This document shows positions 35,655 to 43,732 of a stretch of 64,000 nucleotides of DNA, in pieces (within the stretch, counting starts at the first letter, position 1; each line of letters starts with the position of its first letter). The position numbers and the translations under genes are program-made. The stretch comes from UBA10649 sp963700745. Lineage in GTDB: Bacteria > Actinomycetota > Actinomycetes > S36-B12. The notes under the pieces are model-generated. The model was not told where the DNA came from, did not search any database, and saw nothing but the letters and a program-made list of their open reading frames with translations. Location: NCBI GenBank assembly GCA_963700745.1, contig CAVOYT010000012.1:124001-188000 (forward strand), read 5' to 3'.

Positions 35655-36827
35655 ATGCGCGTACTGGTTGCTTGCGTGTCCCAGACGGGGCATCTGGCGC
35701 CCGTGCTGCCGCTGGCCGAGGCGTTCGCGGCACGCGGGGACGAGGTCATCGTGGCCAGCGCCCCGGAGGCCGCCGAGGTGGTCGCCCGGCACGGGCTGGA
35801 GTTCCGCGCCGTGGGGCCGGACTTCGGCGACTGGTTCGCGGAGCTGGGGCGCCGCATGCGGGGTCAGCCCGGTGACGGCATACCTCCGGAGCGCGTCCTT
35901 GGCTACTGGGTCCCTCGACTCTTCGGCGAGGTCGGTGTGTCGCTGGTGGTCGACGACCTGCTCGCGGTGGCCAGGGAGTTCGGCCCCGACCTGCTGGTGT
36001 TCGAGACGTGTTCCTTCGCCGGCCCCCTGGTGGCGGCGCTGACGGGGGCCCAACCGGTGCACCACACCCTCGGCCCATTGGTGGTGGATCCCGCTGTCCT
36101 GGACCTCACCACCGACGCCGTTTCGCCCATCTGGCGGGAGTTCGGACTCGATGCGCCCGCCGCCGCGGGCCTGTACTCGGGCCCTACCGTGCACCTGCTT
36201 CCCGCGGCACTTGGTCCGAACGCCGAAGGCGTTGTCGACACCCTGTTCCTTCGCCCGTCAGCCCTGCCGATGGCCGCCGCGCCGGCACTGCCCGTGACGT
36301 TCGCCGACCCGAGTCGTGCCCTGGTCTACGTCACCCTCGGGACGCTGCAGAACAGCGACCTCGACCAGTTCCGACTGATACTGGCAGCGCTGGCCGACGA
36401 GCCGGTCAACGTGCTGGTCACCGTCGGGCGGGAGAACGATCCCGCCTTGCTGGAGCCGATCCCGGCCAATGCCCGGGTGGAGCGCTTCATCCCCCAGGCC
36501 GAGGTGCTGCCGCACTGCGCGGCGGTCATCCATCATGCGGGGGCAGGCACCATGTTCGGCGTTCTCAGCCACGGATTGCCGTCGGTCGCGCTCCCCCAGG
36601 GGGCGGACAACTTCGCCAACGCACACCTGATGGTCGACGCCGGCACAGCCGTCCTGCTGATGCCCGAGCAGGTGTCCGCCGAGGCGATCACCGCCGGGCT
36701 GCGCGCCGTCGTCGGATCAGGCGACTACCGCCAACGGGCTGTGCTGGTCGCCGACGAGATGCGCGCAATGCCGACCCCGGCGGAGGTCGCCGAGATGCTG
36801 GCCACCCGATTCGGCGACGAACCCTGA
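35655..36827 (+). CDS. GT1-family (UGT/MGT-like) glycosyltransferase
   Basis: 390 residues with GGAGG before the ATG. Two Rossmann halves: the N-terminal MRVLVACVSQTGHLAPVLPLA and the C-terminal donor domain with VYVTLGTLQNSDL, RFIPQAEVLPHCAAVIHHAGAGTMFGVLSHGLPSVALPQGADNFANA. The HxGxGT pattern is the GT1 nucleotide-sugar site. These soluble enzymes glycosylate small molecules, often macrolides or lipids; substrate unknown. A related gene lies at 41.0 kb. Confidence 0.9.
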   Translation: MRVLVACVSQTGHLAPVLPLAEAFAARGDEVIVASAPEAAEVVARHGLEFRAVGPDFGDWFAELGRRMRGQPGDGIPPERVLGYWVPRLFGEVGVSLVVDDLLAVAREFGPDLLVFETCSFAGPLVAALTGAQPVHHTLGPLVVDPAVLDLTTDAVSPIWREFGLDAPAAAGLYSGPTVHLLPAALGPNAEGVVDTLFLRPSALPMAAAPALPVTFADPSRALVYVTLGTLQNSDLDQFRLILAALADEPVNVLVTVGRENDPALLEPIPANARVERFIPQAEVLPHCAAVIHHAGAGTMFGVLSHGLPSVALPQGADNFANAHLMVDAGTAVLLMPEQVSAEAITAGLRAVVGSGDYRQRAVLVADEMRAMPTPAEVAEMLATRFGDEP

Positions 36828-37051
36828 TTCCGCTGCCCACCACGCACCTCGGCATCGGAACGGCAACCGCGCTGGTCGGCAGCCAGTAGCAGCGTCCTCG
36901 CCGTGCGTCAGCCTGGGGGCACGTCGTCAGGGTACGGGGGGCGTCGTCGCGTAGTGAGCACTCGGGCATCGGAGTGCATGTCCGATGCAGGCCGATTGCC
37001 CCTCGCGTACCGGCTGGCATCTCACACGAGTGCTCGTTCTCCCACACCAAA

Positions 37052-37084
37052 GCGAAGGACCAGGGAGATCTCCGGGTCCTTCGC
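37052..37084. terminator. Hairpin beside the leftmost tRNA-end copy
   Basis: Stem GCGAAGGACC/GGTCCTTCGC with the palindrome GGAGATCTCC inside. It ends 3 bases before the tRNA-end repeat at 37088, the same arrangement as at 39.4 kb. Confidence 0.6.
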
Positions 37085-37087
37085 CAG

Positions 37088-37099
37088 TGGTAGCGGGGA
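37088..37099 (-). repeat. tRNA-fMet 3'-end copy 1 (attachment-site-like)
   Basis: TGGTAGCGGGGA on the plus strand, identical to the last 12 bases (with CCA) of the tRNA-fMet gene at 42.5 kb, in the same orientation. Shares two more bases (GA) with copy 2. Confidence 0.6.
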
Positions 37100-37370
37100 G
37101 ATTTCGCAGCGCTGCGGAACAAGCGGCATGCGGGCGGCACGCAGAGACTCGGTGCCTCGCGTTCGTCTCGTGCTCTGTCCATCATCTGCCTACCTTCAGC
37201 CGCGCGTGGAGTCTCACCGCCCATGGCGCAGCCTCACCACGGTTGTTGCAGTGCAATGCTTCTTGACCAACAACCGCCAACGGTGGTTCCAGACCCCGCC
37301 ACAAGTCCATTGATCCTCGACAGGCCGAGGATGCGGGCTCAGCGTCACCGCCGCATCGACCGATGGCATG

Positions 37371-37410
37371 CAACCCGGTCGGTTGCGGGTTCGAGTCCCT
37401 CCGGGCGCGC
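37371..37410 (+). other. tRNA-like 3' fragment (tRNA-Arg type T-arm and acceptor end)
   Basis: GCGGGTTCGAGTCCCTC is a T-arm with one mismatch, followed by CGGGCGCGC as in the 3' ends of actinobacterial tRNA-Arg genes. No matching 5' half or anticodon arm precedes it. Possibly a relic of an attachment site. Confidence 0.35.
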
Positions 37411-37640
37411 TCTTGTCGTGCTTGGTTCCGACAGCATGCGTGACACTCCTGAGCATGCTTGTGGAGCTGAGTGTCGTGGAACACGAGGTATCAGGTCAAT
37501 CGTCGCGTTTCAGGAACTGACCGACGCCGGCCAGTGCGGGAGGAGCATCCACGCATCAGCGGCTTGATTCACGTGAATTGACCTGCTGGTCGGGGCTAGT
37601 GTCCCCTCAGGACCTGCGCCTGCCGCGAAGGAGCGTGCAC

Positions 37641-39170
37641 ATGCTCGTGCCCATGACGGTCAGCGACTTCCTACGTCGAGCCGAGACGGTCTACCCCGAT
37701 CGCCAGGCTTTCGTCGACGAACCGGACCAGCCGGCGCGCCCGTTCGGGCCGATGACGTATCGCGAGATGGCCGCGGCCGCTCGCGCTCAGGCAGCCGGTC
37801 TCGACGACCTGGGCGTGCCGGTGGGCGGTCGCGTGGCGATCGTGTCGCACAACTCGGCGCGGCTGCTCACGAGCTTCTACGGGGTATCCGGCTCGGGCCG
37901 GGTGCTCGTGCCGGTGAACTTCCGGCTCGCAGCGCCGGAGGTGAAATACATCGTGGAGCACTGCGGCGCGGAGGTTCTGCTCATCGATCCGGAACTCGAT
38001 GAGTCGCTGGCGGAGGTCACCGCCAAGCACCGATTCGTGCTGGGCGAGAGTGACGACGTGATCTTCCCGATCGGCAGGGAGGGCCGCGTCTGGGAGGGCG
38101 ACGAGGCGGCCACCGCGACGATCAACTACACCTCGGGAACGACGGCCCGGCCCAAGGGCGTGCAACTCACGCACCGCAACCTGTGGGTCAACGCGATGCT
38201 GATGAGTCTCCACCTCGGGGTGAGCGACCGGGACGTCCTCCTCCACACGCTGCCGATGTTCCATGCGAACGGCTGGGGGATGCCCTTTGCCATGACCGGA
38301 GTGGGCGGCCGACACATCGTGCTGCGCAAGGTCGATGGTGCGGAGATCCTGCGTCGCGTCGATGCGCACGGCGTCACGATCATGTGCGGAGCACCGGCCG
38401 TGCTGACGATGGTCCTCGACGCGGCTGCCTCCTGGGACGGGCCCGTGCCGGGACGCGATCGCGTCCGCGTCGTGGTGGCGGGTGCGCCGCCGCCCACGCG
38501 GACGATCGAGCAGATTGAGACGGAACTGGGCTGGGAGTTCATTCAGATCTACGGCCTGACGGAGACCGCACCGCTGCTGACGGTGAACCGCCGTCGTGCG
38601 GAGTGGGACGGCCTCGACTCGAAGGAGCGGGCGCGACTCCTCGGCCGCGCCGGCGTGCCGGCGCTCGGAGTGGACATCGAGATCGATCCGGAGGGCGAGA
38701 TCCTCGCACGCGGCAATGTGGTGCTCGAGGCCTACTGGAACCAGCCGGAGGAATCGGCTGCCGCACTCGCCGACGGGTGGTTCCACACTGGCGACGGCGG
38801 CTACGTCGACGACGGCTACCTCACGATCAGCGACCGCAAGAAGGACGTGATCATCACGGGCGGTGAGAACGTGTCGTCGATCGAGGTCGAGGACGCGATC
38901 ATGAGCCATCCGCACGTGCGAGAGGTCGCCGTCATCGGCACACCCGACCAGAAGTGGGGTGAGGCGGTCACCGCGCTCATCGTCACCGACGGCACTCCTG
39001 TCACCGAGGCCGACATCGTCGAGCACTGCCGCGCCAACCTCGCGGGCTACAAGTGCCCCAAGCGGACCATCTTCCGCGACACACTGCCGCGCACGGCGAC
39101 CGGCAAGCTGCAGAAGTACGTGATCCGCCGCGACTTCTGGGAAGGCGATCGCGCCCAGATCAAGGGCTAG
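37641..39170 (+). CDS. Fatty-acyl-CoA synthetase / ANL-family AMP-binding ligase
   Basis: 509 residues. GAAGGAG lies 7 bases before the ATG. ANL motifs are in order: INYTSGTTARPKGVQLTHRN (A3), HTLPMFHANGWG, IQIYGLTETAP (A5), GWFHTGDGGYVDDGYLTISDRKKDVIITGGENVSSIEVE (A7-A8) and the catalytic Lys in PRTATGKLQKYV (A10). It activates a carboxylic acid, probably a fatty acid, as acyl-AMP and then acyl-CoA. It lies alone between two copies of the tRNA 3' end. Confidence 0.92.
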   Translation: MLVPMTVSDFLRRAETVYPDRQAFVDEPDQPARPFGPMTYREMAAAARAQAAGLDDLGVPVGGRVAIVSHNSARLLTSFYGVSGSGRVLVPVNFRLAAPEVKYIVEHCGAEVLLIDPELDESLAEVTAKHRFVLGESDDVIFPIGREGRVWEGDEAATATINYTSGTTARPKGVQLTHRNLWVNAMLMSLHLGVSDRDVLLHTLPMFHANGWGMPFAMTGVGGRHIVLRKVDGAEILRRVDAHGVTIMCGAPAVLTMVLDAAASWDGPVPGRDRVRVVVAGAPPPTRTIEQIETELGWEFIQIYGLTETAPLLTVNRRRAEWDGLDSKERARLLGRAGVPALGVDIEIDPEGEILARGNVVLEAYWNQPEESAAALADGWFHTGDGGYVDDGYLTISDRKKDVIITGGENVSSIEVEDAIMSHPHVREVAVIGTPDQKWGEAVTALIVTDGTPVTEADIVEHCRANLAGYKCPKRTIFRDTLPRTATGKLQKYVIRRDFWEGDRAQIKG

Positions 39171-39389
39171 CGCCGAGCGTCGGCTCAGCAATCAGGAACT
39201 GGCCGTTCGCATCGGCGTCACCCCTGCGCCCTGCCTGCGCCGTGGGCGAGGGCTTCGAGGTGCTGATGCAGGCGTGGCGTTCATGCCGGAAGTCGTGGAA
39301 CTGCGTCGCATGTTCGGCATTCCCGACTAGTTCATCCGAGTACGCGTCACGGACATCGAGCACCTTGGGCGGCGCCCCACCACGAAACG

Positions 39390-39423
39390 GAAGAAGGACC
39401 GGCCCGTTGGCCGGTCCTTCTTC
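39390..39423. terminator. Hairpin beside the middle tRNA-end copy
   Basis: 15-base perfect stem with loop CGTT; ends 2 bases before the tRNA-end repeat at 39426 and 220 bases after the acyl-CoA synthetase stop. Confidence 0.8.
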
Positions 39424-39425
39424 AT

Positions 39426-39437
39426 TGGTAGCGGGGA
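39426..39437 (-). repeat. tRNA-fMet 3'-end copy 2 (attachment-site-like)
   Basis: TGGTAGCGGGGA, identical to the 3' end of tRNA-fMet and to copy 1 (14 bases shared with copy 1). Confidence 0.65.
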
Positions 39438-39609
39438 GAAACTGAGGACGCACGATCACCGGGTTGCGTGCCCCGCGAGTTGGCCTCACAAACAGCCACT
39501 TCTGCACCCCCAGGTGCACCCCCCTGGGGGTGCAGACCCGCACCCCCCTCGCACACTTTCGAACGCACGTTCACGGTTCGGACATCGCAATGCGCACCGG
39601 GAAGCCCGT

Positions 39610-39975
39610 TCATGACTTACCTGGCCCGATCGTCTTCGCGGCAGCCCCGAACAAGGGCTCAAGCGAGTGAGTCCAGTCGGGAAGGTCCCGGGCGAGGGTC
39701 AACCAGGTCAACTGGCGATTGATCTCGTCGTATTGGTGGATCAGGAAGTTCCGATTCGCGACGGCCAGGGCCCAGTCGACACCTGCAGGAGGCAGCACGT
39801 CCAGACGCGAGAGTCGGTTGGCGGCCTCTCCGAGCTTCATCATCAGCGAGTCGCCCGCCTCCTGGAGCAGGACGTCCTGAAGGTAGGCCTGCTTGCCGCG
39901 GGAGACGATCTCGGTTACGCGCGCCAGCCACTGCTGGATGTGGAGCAGTTCTTTCGCCGCGCGACGGTCCATCAC
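39610..39975 (-). CDS. HepT-like HEPN ribonuclease toxin
   Basis: 121 residues, all-helical. The HEPN motif RNFLIHQYDEIN (R-x4-H-x-Y) is intact near residue 74. Such toxins cleave RNA and are silenced by a nucleotidyltransferase antitoxin that AMPylates the Tyr. The start codon overlaps the stop of the antitoxin gene (ATGA), so the two are coupled. Confidence 0.88.
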   Translation of the reverse strand: MMDRRAAKELLHIQQWLARVTEIVSRGKQAYLQDVLLQEAGDSLMMKLGEAANRLSRLDVLPPAGVDWALAVANRNFLIHQYDEINRQLTWLTLARDLPDWTHSLEPLFGAAAKTIGPGKS

Positions 39976-40445
39976 AGGCGCACCGCCTCGCGACGGATGT
40001 CGTCGTCCACGAACGCCTTCAGGCCGCCATACTCGACAACGTCCACATGCCGACCGAGCACGTCCTCGAGCAGTTGCTGGAACCTCACAAGGCCGAACGA
40101 CGATGCCCCGCGGGGGGCCCGGACGAGCAGGTCGATGTCCGAATCACGTGAGGCCTCACCGCGCGCCACGGAGCCGAACACCGCCAGCCGCGTGAACCCA
40201 TGCTCCGCGGCCAGCGCCTTGAGCACCGGAGCGCCCGCCTCCAGCACCACCGCCGGATCGAGCGTCCCTAGATCAGGGGCGAAGCGCAACTGCTGGCTGA
40301 CCGCCGGCTGGGACACGCCCAACTTCTCGGCCACCTCGCGTTGACTCATCCCTGAAGCAACCATGGCCCGCAGAGCGATAACCCGACGCAGCCGCGCAAC
40401 ATCCTCGCCCCGTCGGGCATCTCGGTACTCGGCCACAAGCGTCAT
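39972..40445 (-). CDS. MntA-like nucleotidyltransferase antitoxin with N-terminal helix-turn-helix
   Basis: 157 residues. The N-terminal 60 residues contain a helix-turn-helix (MSQREVAEKLGVSQPAVSQQL). The C-terminal part is a minimal nucleotidyltransferase with GSVARGEASRDSDIDLLV, the GS-x10-DxD motif. It should AMPylate and neutralise HepT, and the fused DNA-binding domain probably represses the operon. Transcription looks leaderless. Confidence 0.9.
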   Translation of the reverse strand: MTLVAEYRDARRGEDVARLRRVIALRAMVASGMSQREVAEKLGVSQPAVSQQLRFAPDLGTLDPAVVLEAGAPVLKALAAEHGFTRLAVFGSVARGEASRDSDIDLLVRAPRGASSFGLVRFQQLLEDVLGRHVDVVEYGGLKAFVDDDIRREAVRL

Positions 40446-40451
40446 AAGTCC

Positions 40452-40457
40452 ATCTTA
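40452..40457 (-). promoter_or_regulatory. -10 hexamer of the toxin-antitoxin operon
   Basis: TAAGAT on the minus strand, 6-base spacer to the ATG at 40445. Confidence 0.5.
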
Positions 40458-41017
40458 TCGCGATGGGCCTGGCCAGCACCAGACCAAGTCGATATGCCAG
40501 CTGACATGTCGCGTGTCAAACAGACCGACAGCAATCCCCAATGATGCGCGCCACTAGCGCGAGGTGGCCCTCGGCGACATCACGTGGCCCACTTGAGTTG
40601 GCGGCAGGGGTCGCGACACCAGGAGGTGATGTCAGTTCGTCCTCGGACGCTGGTAGGAGACCCTGCATCCTTCGCCCACGATTTGCCCACTGGCACCCGG
40701 ATTCGAACGCGCTTAGTACGTAGTAGGACGACTTACCGTCAAATGTTGCGTCACCCTCACCATTGCCGCGAGGGACGAGAGCGCCCCCACAGCACTCTGT
40801 GGGTCAGGGTCACGGACGGGTTATTGGAGCGTGGTGATGGTCGAGTTCAGATTCAGTGCCACCGCGGCCCTCGTCAGGCTTCGAGCAGCGATCCCGCAGG
40901 TGAGCAGGTTCAGCCCATGGGTTGGTCCATCCATGACCTGCCGCTCCGTGAGATGGCCGCACTCGTTCGTCTCCGGCGCCCTTTGCCGGTGGCCGGGTGG
41001 TGTGGGAGGGTTCACGA
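40458..41017. other. 560-base region without a gene
   Basis: Only accidental open frames; no domain, tRNA or insertion-sequence end recognised. GGGAGGG near 41007 serves the next gene. Confidence 0.45.
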
Positions 41018-42193
41018 ATGCGCGTGATGTTCTCCACCACTGCTGGCTCCGGCCACTTCGGTCCTCTTGTGCCCTTCGCTCGGGCGTGCGTGGCGGCGGG
41101 CAATGAGGTGTTGGTGGCCGCCCCGGCGTCCTTCGCCGGCGAAGTCAGGGCTGCGGGTTTCGAGCACCGCCCGTTCGCCGACGTTCCACCCGAGCTGCTG
41201 GGCCCTGTCTACGGCCGTCTGCCGTCTCTGTCGGCCGAGGAGGCAACCGCCGTCGTCATGGCCGACGTGTTCGGACGCTTGTGCGCACAGGCCGCTCTGC
41301 CTGATTTGGCCGCGATAGTCGACGAGTGGCGTCCTGACATCGTCCTTCGTGAGCCAGCCGAGTACGGGTCCCTCGTTGCGGCCCGTTCGGCGGGAGTCGC
41401 CCAGGCTGTGGTGGCGATCGGCATGATGGAGATGATCGATTCCGTCGTCCCCCTCGTGGCGGCACCGCTTGCCGAGCTTGATGGCCTCGCCGGCCTTCCC
41501 GAGGGCGCAGCGGCCGCGGCTCTGCGGGCGAGCTCGACGCTCACATGTGTCCCAGCGGTGCTCGACGGCTCAGGGACGACTGGGAGCACCGGCGCCGGTT
41601 CGATCCACCGCTACTTTGATGACTCGCTCACTACGCGAGCAGGTGCACTTCCACCGGCGTGGGGAGACCCGTCTCAGCCGCTCGTCTACGTCACCTTCGG
41701 GTCCGTCGCCGCGGGGATGGGTGCCTTCGCGGACCTGTACCCGGCCGTCTTGGCCGCCTTCGCCGATCAGCCGGTCCGGGTGCTCCTCACCACAGGTCAG
41801 GGTGTAGACCCGGTCGACCTTGCACCACTACCGCCCAATGCCCATGTCGAGCGTTGGTGGCCGCAGTCGGATGTGATGCCGCACGCGGCCGCGATGGTCG
41901 GTCACGGCGGGTTCGGCACGACCATGGCGGCCCTTGCAGCCGGAGTGCCTCAGGTCGTGGTCCCTCTGTTCGCTCCCGATCAGTACATCAACGGCAAGCA
42001 CGTCGCGGCAGTCGGCGCTGGCCTGAATCTCGACGGCGGACCCATGGCCATCCCCGTACTGGCCGAGGCGGTGGAGCATCTGGTGGCCGACCCGGCATAC
42101 CGAACTGCCGCTCAGGCCGTCGCCGATGAGATGGCGGGCCTCCCACCCGTCGCGGAGGCCGTCACTTTGCTGGAACTCCTCGCCACGCGCTGA
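41018..42193 (+). CDS. GT1-family (UGT/MGT-like) glycosyltransferase, second copy
   Basis: 391 residues, GGGAGGG upstream. MRVMFSTTAGSGHFGPLVPFARA opens the acceptor half, and VYVTFGSVAAGMG, ERWWPQSDVMPHAAAMVGHGGFGTTMAALAAGVPQVVVPLFAPDQYIN form the donor half with the GHGGFGTT sugar-nucleotide site. Same family as the gene at 35.7 kb but clearly diverged. It is in the segment bounded by a tRNA-end copy and the tRNA gene. Confidence 0.9.
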   Translation: MRVMFSTTAGSGHFGPLVPFARACVAAGNEVLVAAPASFAGEVRAAGFEHRPFADVPPELLGPVYGRLPSLSAEEATAVVMADVFGRLCAQAALPDLAAIVDEWRPDIVLREPAEYGSLVAARSAGVAQAVVAIGMMEMIDSVVPLVAAPLAELDGLAGLPEGAAAAALRASSTLTCVPAVLDGSGTTGSTGAGSIHRYFDDSLTTRAGALPPAWGDPSQPLVYVTFGSVAAGMGAFADLYPAVLAAFADQPVRVLLTTGQGVDPVDLAPLPPNAHVERWWPQSDVMPHAAAMVGHGGFGTTMAALAAGVPQVVVPLFAPDQYINGKHVAAVGAGLNLDGGPMAIPVLAEAVEHLVADPAYRTAAQAVADEMAGLPPVAEAVTLLELLATR

Positions 42194-42455
42194 CTCCACC
42201 TCCAACGACCACCGGCCGCCCCTTCGGGGTACCGAAGATCTCACCTCGTGCACAGCCCTCGATCCAGACTCGTGCGTCTGGTCTGCCGCGCTGTTCTTGT
42301 AGGTGTCGGGATTGCTGTCGGTCTAATTGACCCCCGTTGAGTCGCTCGCGCGGTGCCCTGGTGCGAACTTGCAGCCTACCGAGCCCCAGACACCGTTGAC
42401 GGGGAGTGAAGTGTCCCGACATGGTGCCGGGCGTGTTTGCTCGCCCTCCCCCGAA

Positions 42456-42495
42456 ACGACGAAGAGCCCCTGATCTCTCAGGGACTCTCGGTCGT
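42456..42495 (-). terminator. Terminator-like hairpin downstream of tRNA-fMet
   Basis: Imperfect stem around AGAG-CCCTGA/TCAGGG-CTCT with loop TCTC, and outer ACGAC/GTCGT. It lies 31 bases past the 3' end of the tRNA. Confidence 0.7.
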
Positions 42496-42526
42496 ACTGA
42501 ACAGCCATTTAGTTGACCGTTCACTT

Positions 42527-42603
42527 TGGTAGCGGGGACAGGATTTGAACCTGTGACCTCTGGGTTATGAGCCCAGCGAGCTACCGAGCTGCTCCACCCC
42601 GCG
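42527..42603 (-). tRNA. Initiator tRNA-fMet (CAT)
   Basis: 77 bases including encoded CCA. Anticodon CAT sits in TGGGCTCATAACCCA, with the three G:C pairs (GGG/CCC) typical of initiators. The first base C1 faces U72 in a mismatch, the other initiator hallmark. T-arm ACAGG-TTCAAAT-CCTGT is perfect. Its 3' end points toward the accessory stretch and matches the two repeats at 37.1 and 39.4 kb. Confidence 0.97.
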
Positions 42604-42656
42604 TCGCTTGTTGCTCCCAAAGGATACGTGCTGCGGCGGTGGGGGCCAAATCGGGG

Positions 42657-43373
42657 TCAAGCGGACTCGGCTGCCGGCTCCGCGGCCAGCTCCGGTTCGG
42701 GCTCCGGCTCGTGTTCCTGTTCCGGCTCCTGCGGCGCGGCGTTGGCACTGCGGTAGATGAGCGCCCACGCCGTGGTGAACCACGCGAGGACGAAACCGGC
42801 GACCAGCCAGACCACGAGGGTGGCCAGCGGGGTGCGGGTGAAGAACGTGAACAGCCCGCTGCTGATCGAGCCGATGACGAGCACGAGGCCGGCGATGATC
42901 ACGGTGACGAGCCAGCGCCAGAACCGTCGGCCGATGGTGCGGAAGTTGGCCGCGAGCGGGTTGCGCTGGCCGTCGAGCGCGGCCAGGAGCAGGAACGGCG
43001 TGAGCGCGAGGACGAGCAGGCCGGGGATCGTGTAGAAGGCACGGCCGATGATGGCGACGACGGCCAGGGCGACGGCCCAGATCGCGTAGCGGGCCGCGTT
43101 GCCCCTGAGCACGCCGATGGCCTGGGGCCAGCCGACCCTCCCGTCCGCGACGTGGAGTGCCGTCGCCGAGATCAGGCCGTACGCGACCAGGAACACGACC
43201 GCGTCGAGGAGGGCGAGGACGATCGGGAGGGCGCCCTGCCCGGGGATCGGGTCGGGCCAGATGAGCAGCGCCAGCAGCAGCGCGTTGACGACGACGACCG
43301 GAACGATGACGGTCCACCCCCGCCACATGCGGACGAAGCCCGAGGCGAGCGCGGAGACGCGGTAGGTCTTCAT
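42657..43373 (-). CDS. Multi-pass membrane protein with acidic Glu/Pro tail
   Basis: 238 residues. About six helices (TVIVPVVVVNALLLALLIW, ALPIVLALLDAVVFLVAYGLI, YAIWAVALAVVAIIG, GLLVLALTPFLLLAAL, LVTVIIAGLVLVIGSI, TLVVWLVAGFVLAWFTT) and a cytoplasmic tail of repeated Glu-Pro. Function unknown. The start overlaps the stop of the small lipoprotein (ATGA), making it the third gene of an operon with the phosphoesterase. Confidence 0.75.
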   Translation of the reverse strand: MKTYRVSALASGFVRMWRGWTVIVPVVVVNALLLALLIWPDPIPGQGALPIVLALLDAVVFLVAYGLISATALHVADGRVGWPQAIGVLRGNAARYAIWAVALAVVAIIGRAFYTIPGLLVLALTPFLLLAALDGQRNPLAANFRTIGRRFWRWLVTVIIAGLVLVIGSISSGLFTFFTRTPLATLVVWLVAGFVLAWFTTAWALIYRSANAAPQEPEQEHEPEPEPELAAEPAAESA

Positions 43374-43732
43374 GACGCGTCCTGCGCGGCGTCGTCGAGC
43401 ACCTGCTGGACCGGCCCCTGGTAGATGACGATGTCGCCGCCGACGATGACCGTCATGTCGGTGAGGTCCGGCCCGGGAGCGGTGACCTGGATGACGTCGC
43501 CGTCGGTGAGGCTGCCGATGCAGTTGAAGTCGCCGTCGACCTGGATGCACGAGGGGGCGTCGCGGATCGTCAGCTTCTGGGCGAGGATGACGTCGATGGC
43601 CGCGATGCGCAGGGCCGTGGTCTTGTCGCCGCCGACGGGGGCAAGGCCGTCGATCTGGGAGGCGCAGCCGGTCAGGGACGCGGCGGTGATCCCCGCCGCG
43701 AGGGCTGCTGCGACGCGAGCCCGCCGCGTCAT
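43370..43732 (-). CDS. Small lipoprotein
   Basis: 120 residues from MTRRARVAAALAAGITAASLTGC, with lipobox SLTGC. The remainder has two Cys (PSCIQVDGDFNCIGSLTDG) and a beta-rich end (DMTVIVGGDIVIY). It overlaps the phosphoesterase stop and the membrane-protein start, so it is coupled to both. As written it is read through from the phosphoesterase frame because of a frame break there. Confidence 0.7.
   Translation of the reverse strand: MTRRARVAAALAAGITAASLTGCASQIDGLAPVGGDKTTALRIAAIDVILAQKLTIRDAPSCIQVDGDFNCIGSLTDGDVIQVTAPGPDLTDMTVIVGGDIVIYQGPVQQVLDDAAQDAS

Larger units (their letters stand above)
36828..37640. other. 813-base non-coding stretch with hairpin, tRNA 3' fragments
   Basis: No intact gene. 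It holds a terminator-like hairpin at 37052-37084, a copy of the tRNA-fMet 3' end at 37088 and a tRNA-Arg-like 3' fragment at 37371-37410, described in their own entries. The last part before 37641 carries the GAAGGAG of the acyl-CoA synthetase gene. Confidence 0.55.

Noticed and set aside
39460..39560. Runs of CCCCC/GGGGG near 39510-39550 considered as a repeat array or CRISPR-like element
   Set aside because: Only short imperfect G/C runs; no regular spacer or repeat.
40680..40720. T-arm-like GTTCGAATCCGGG on the minus strand, possible tRNA fragment
   Set aside because: The flanking bases do not pair as a T-stem and no acceptor end or other arm is present.
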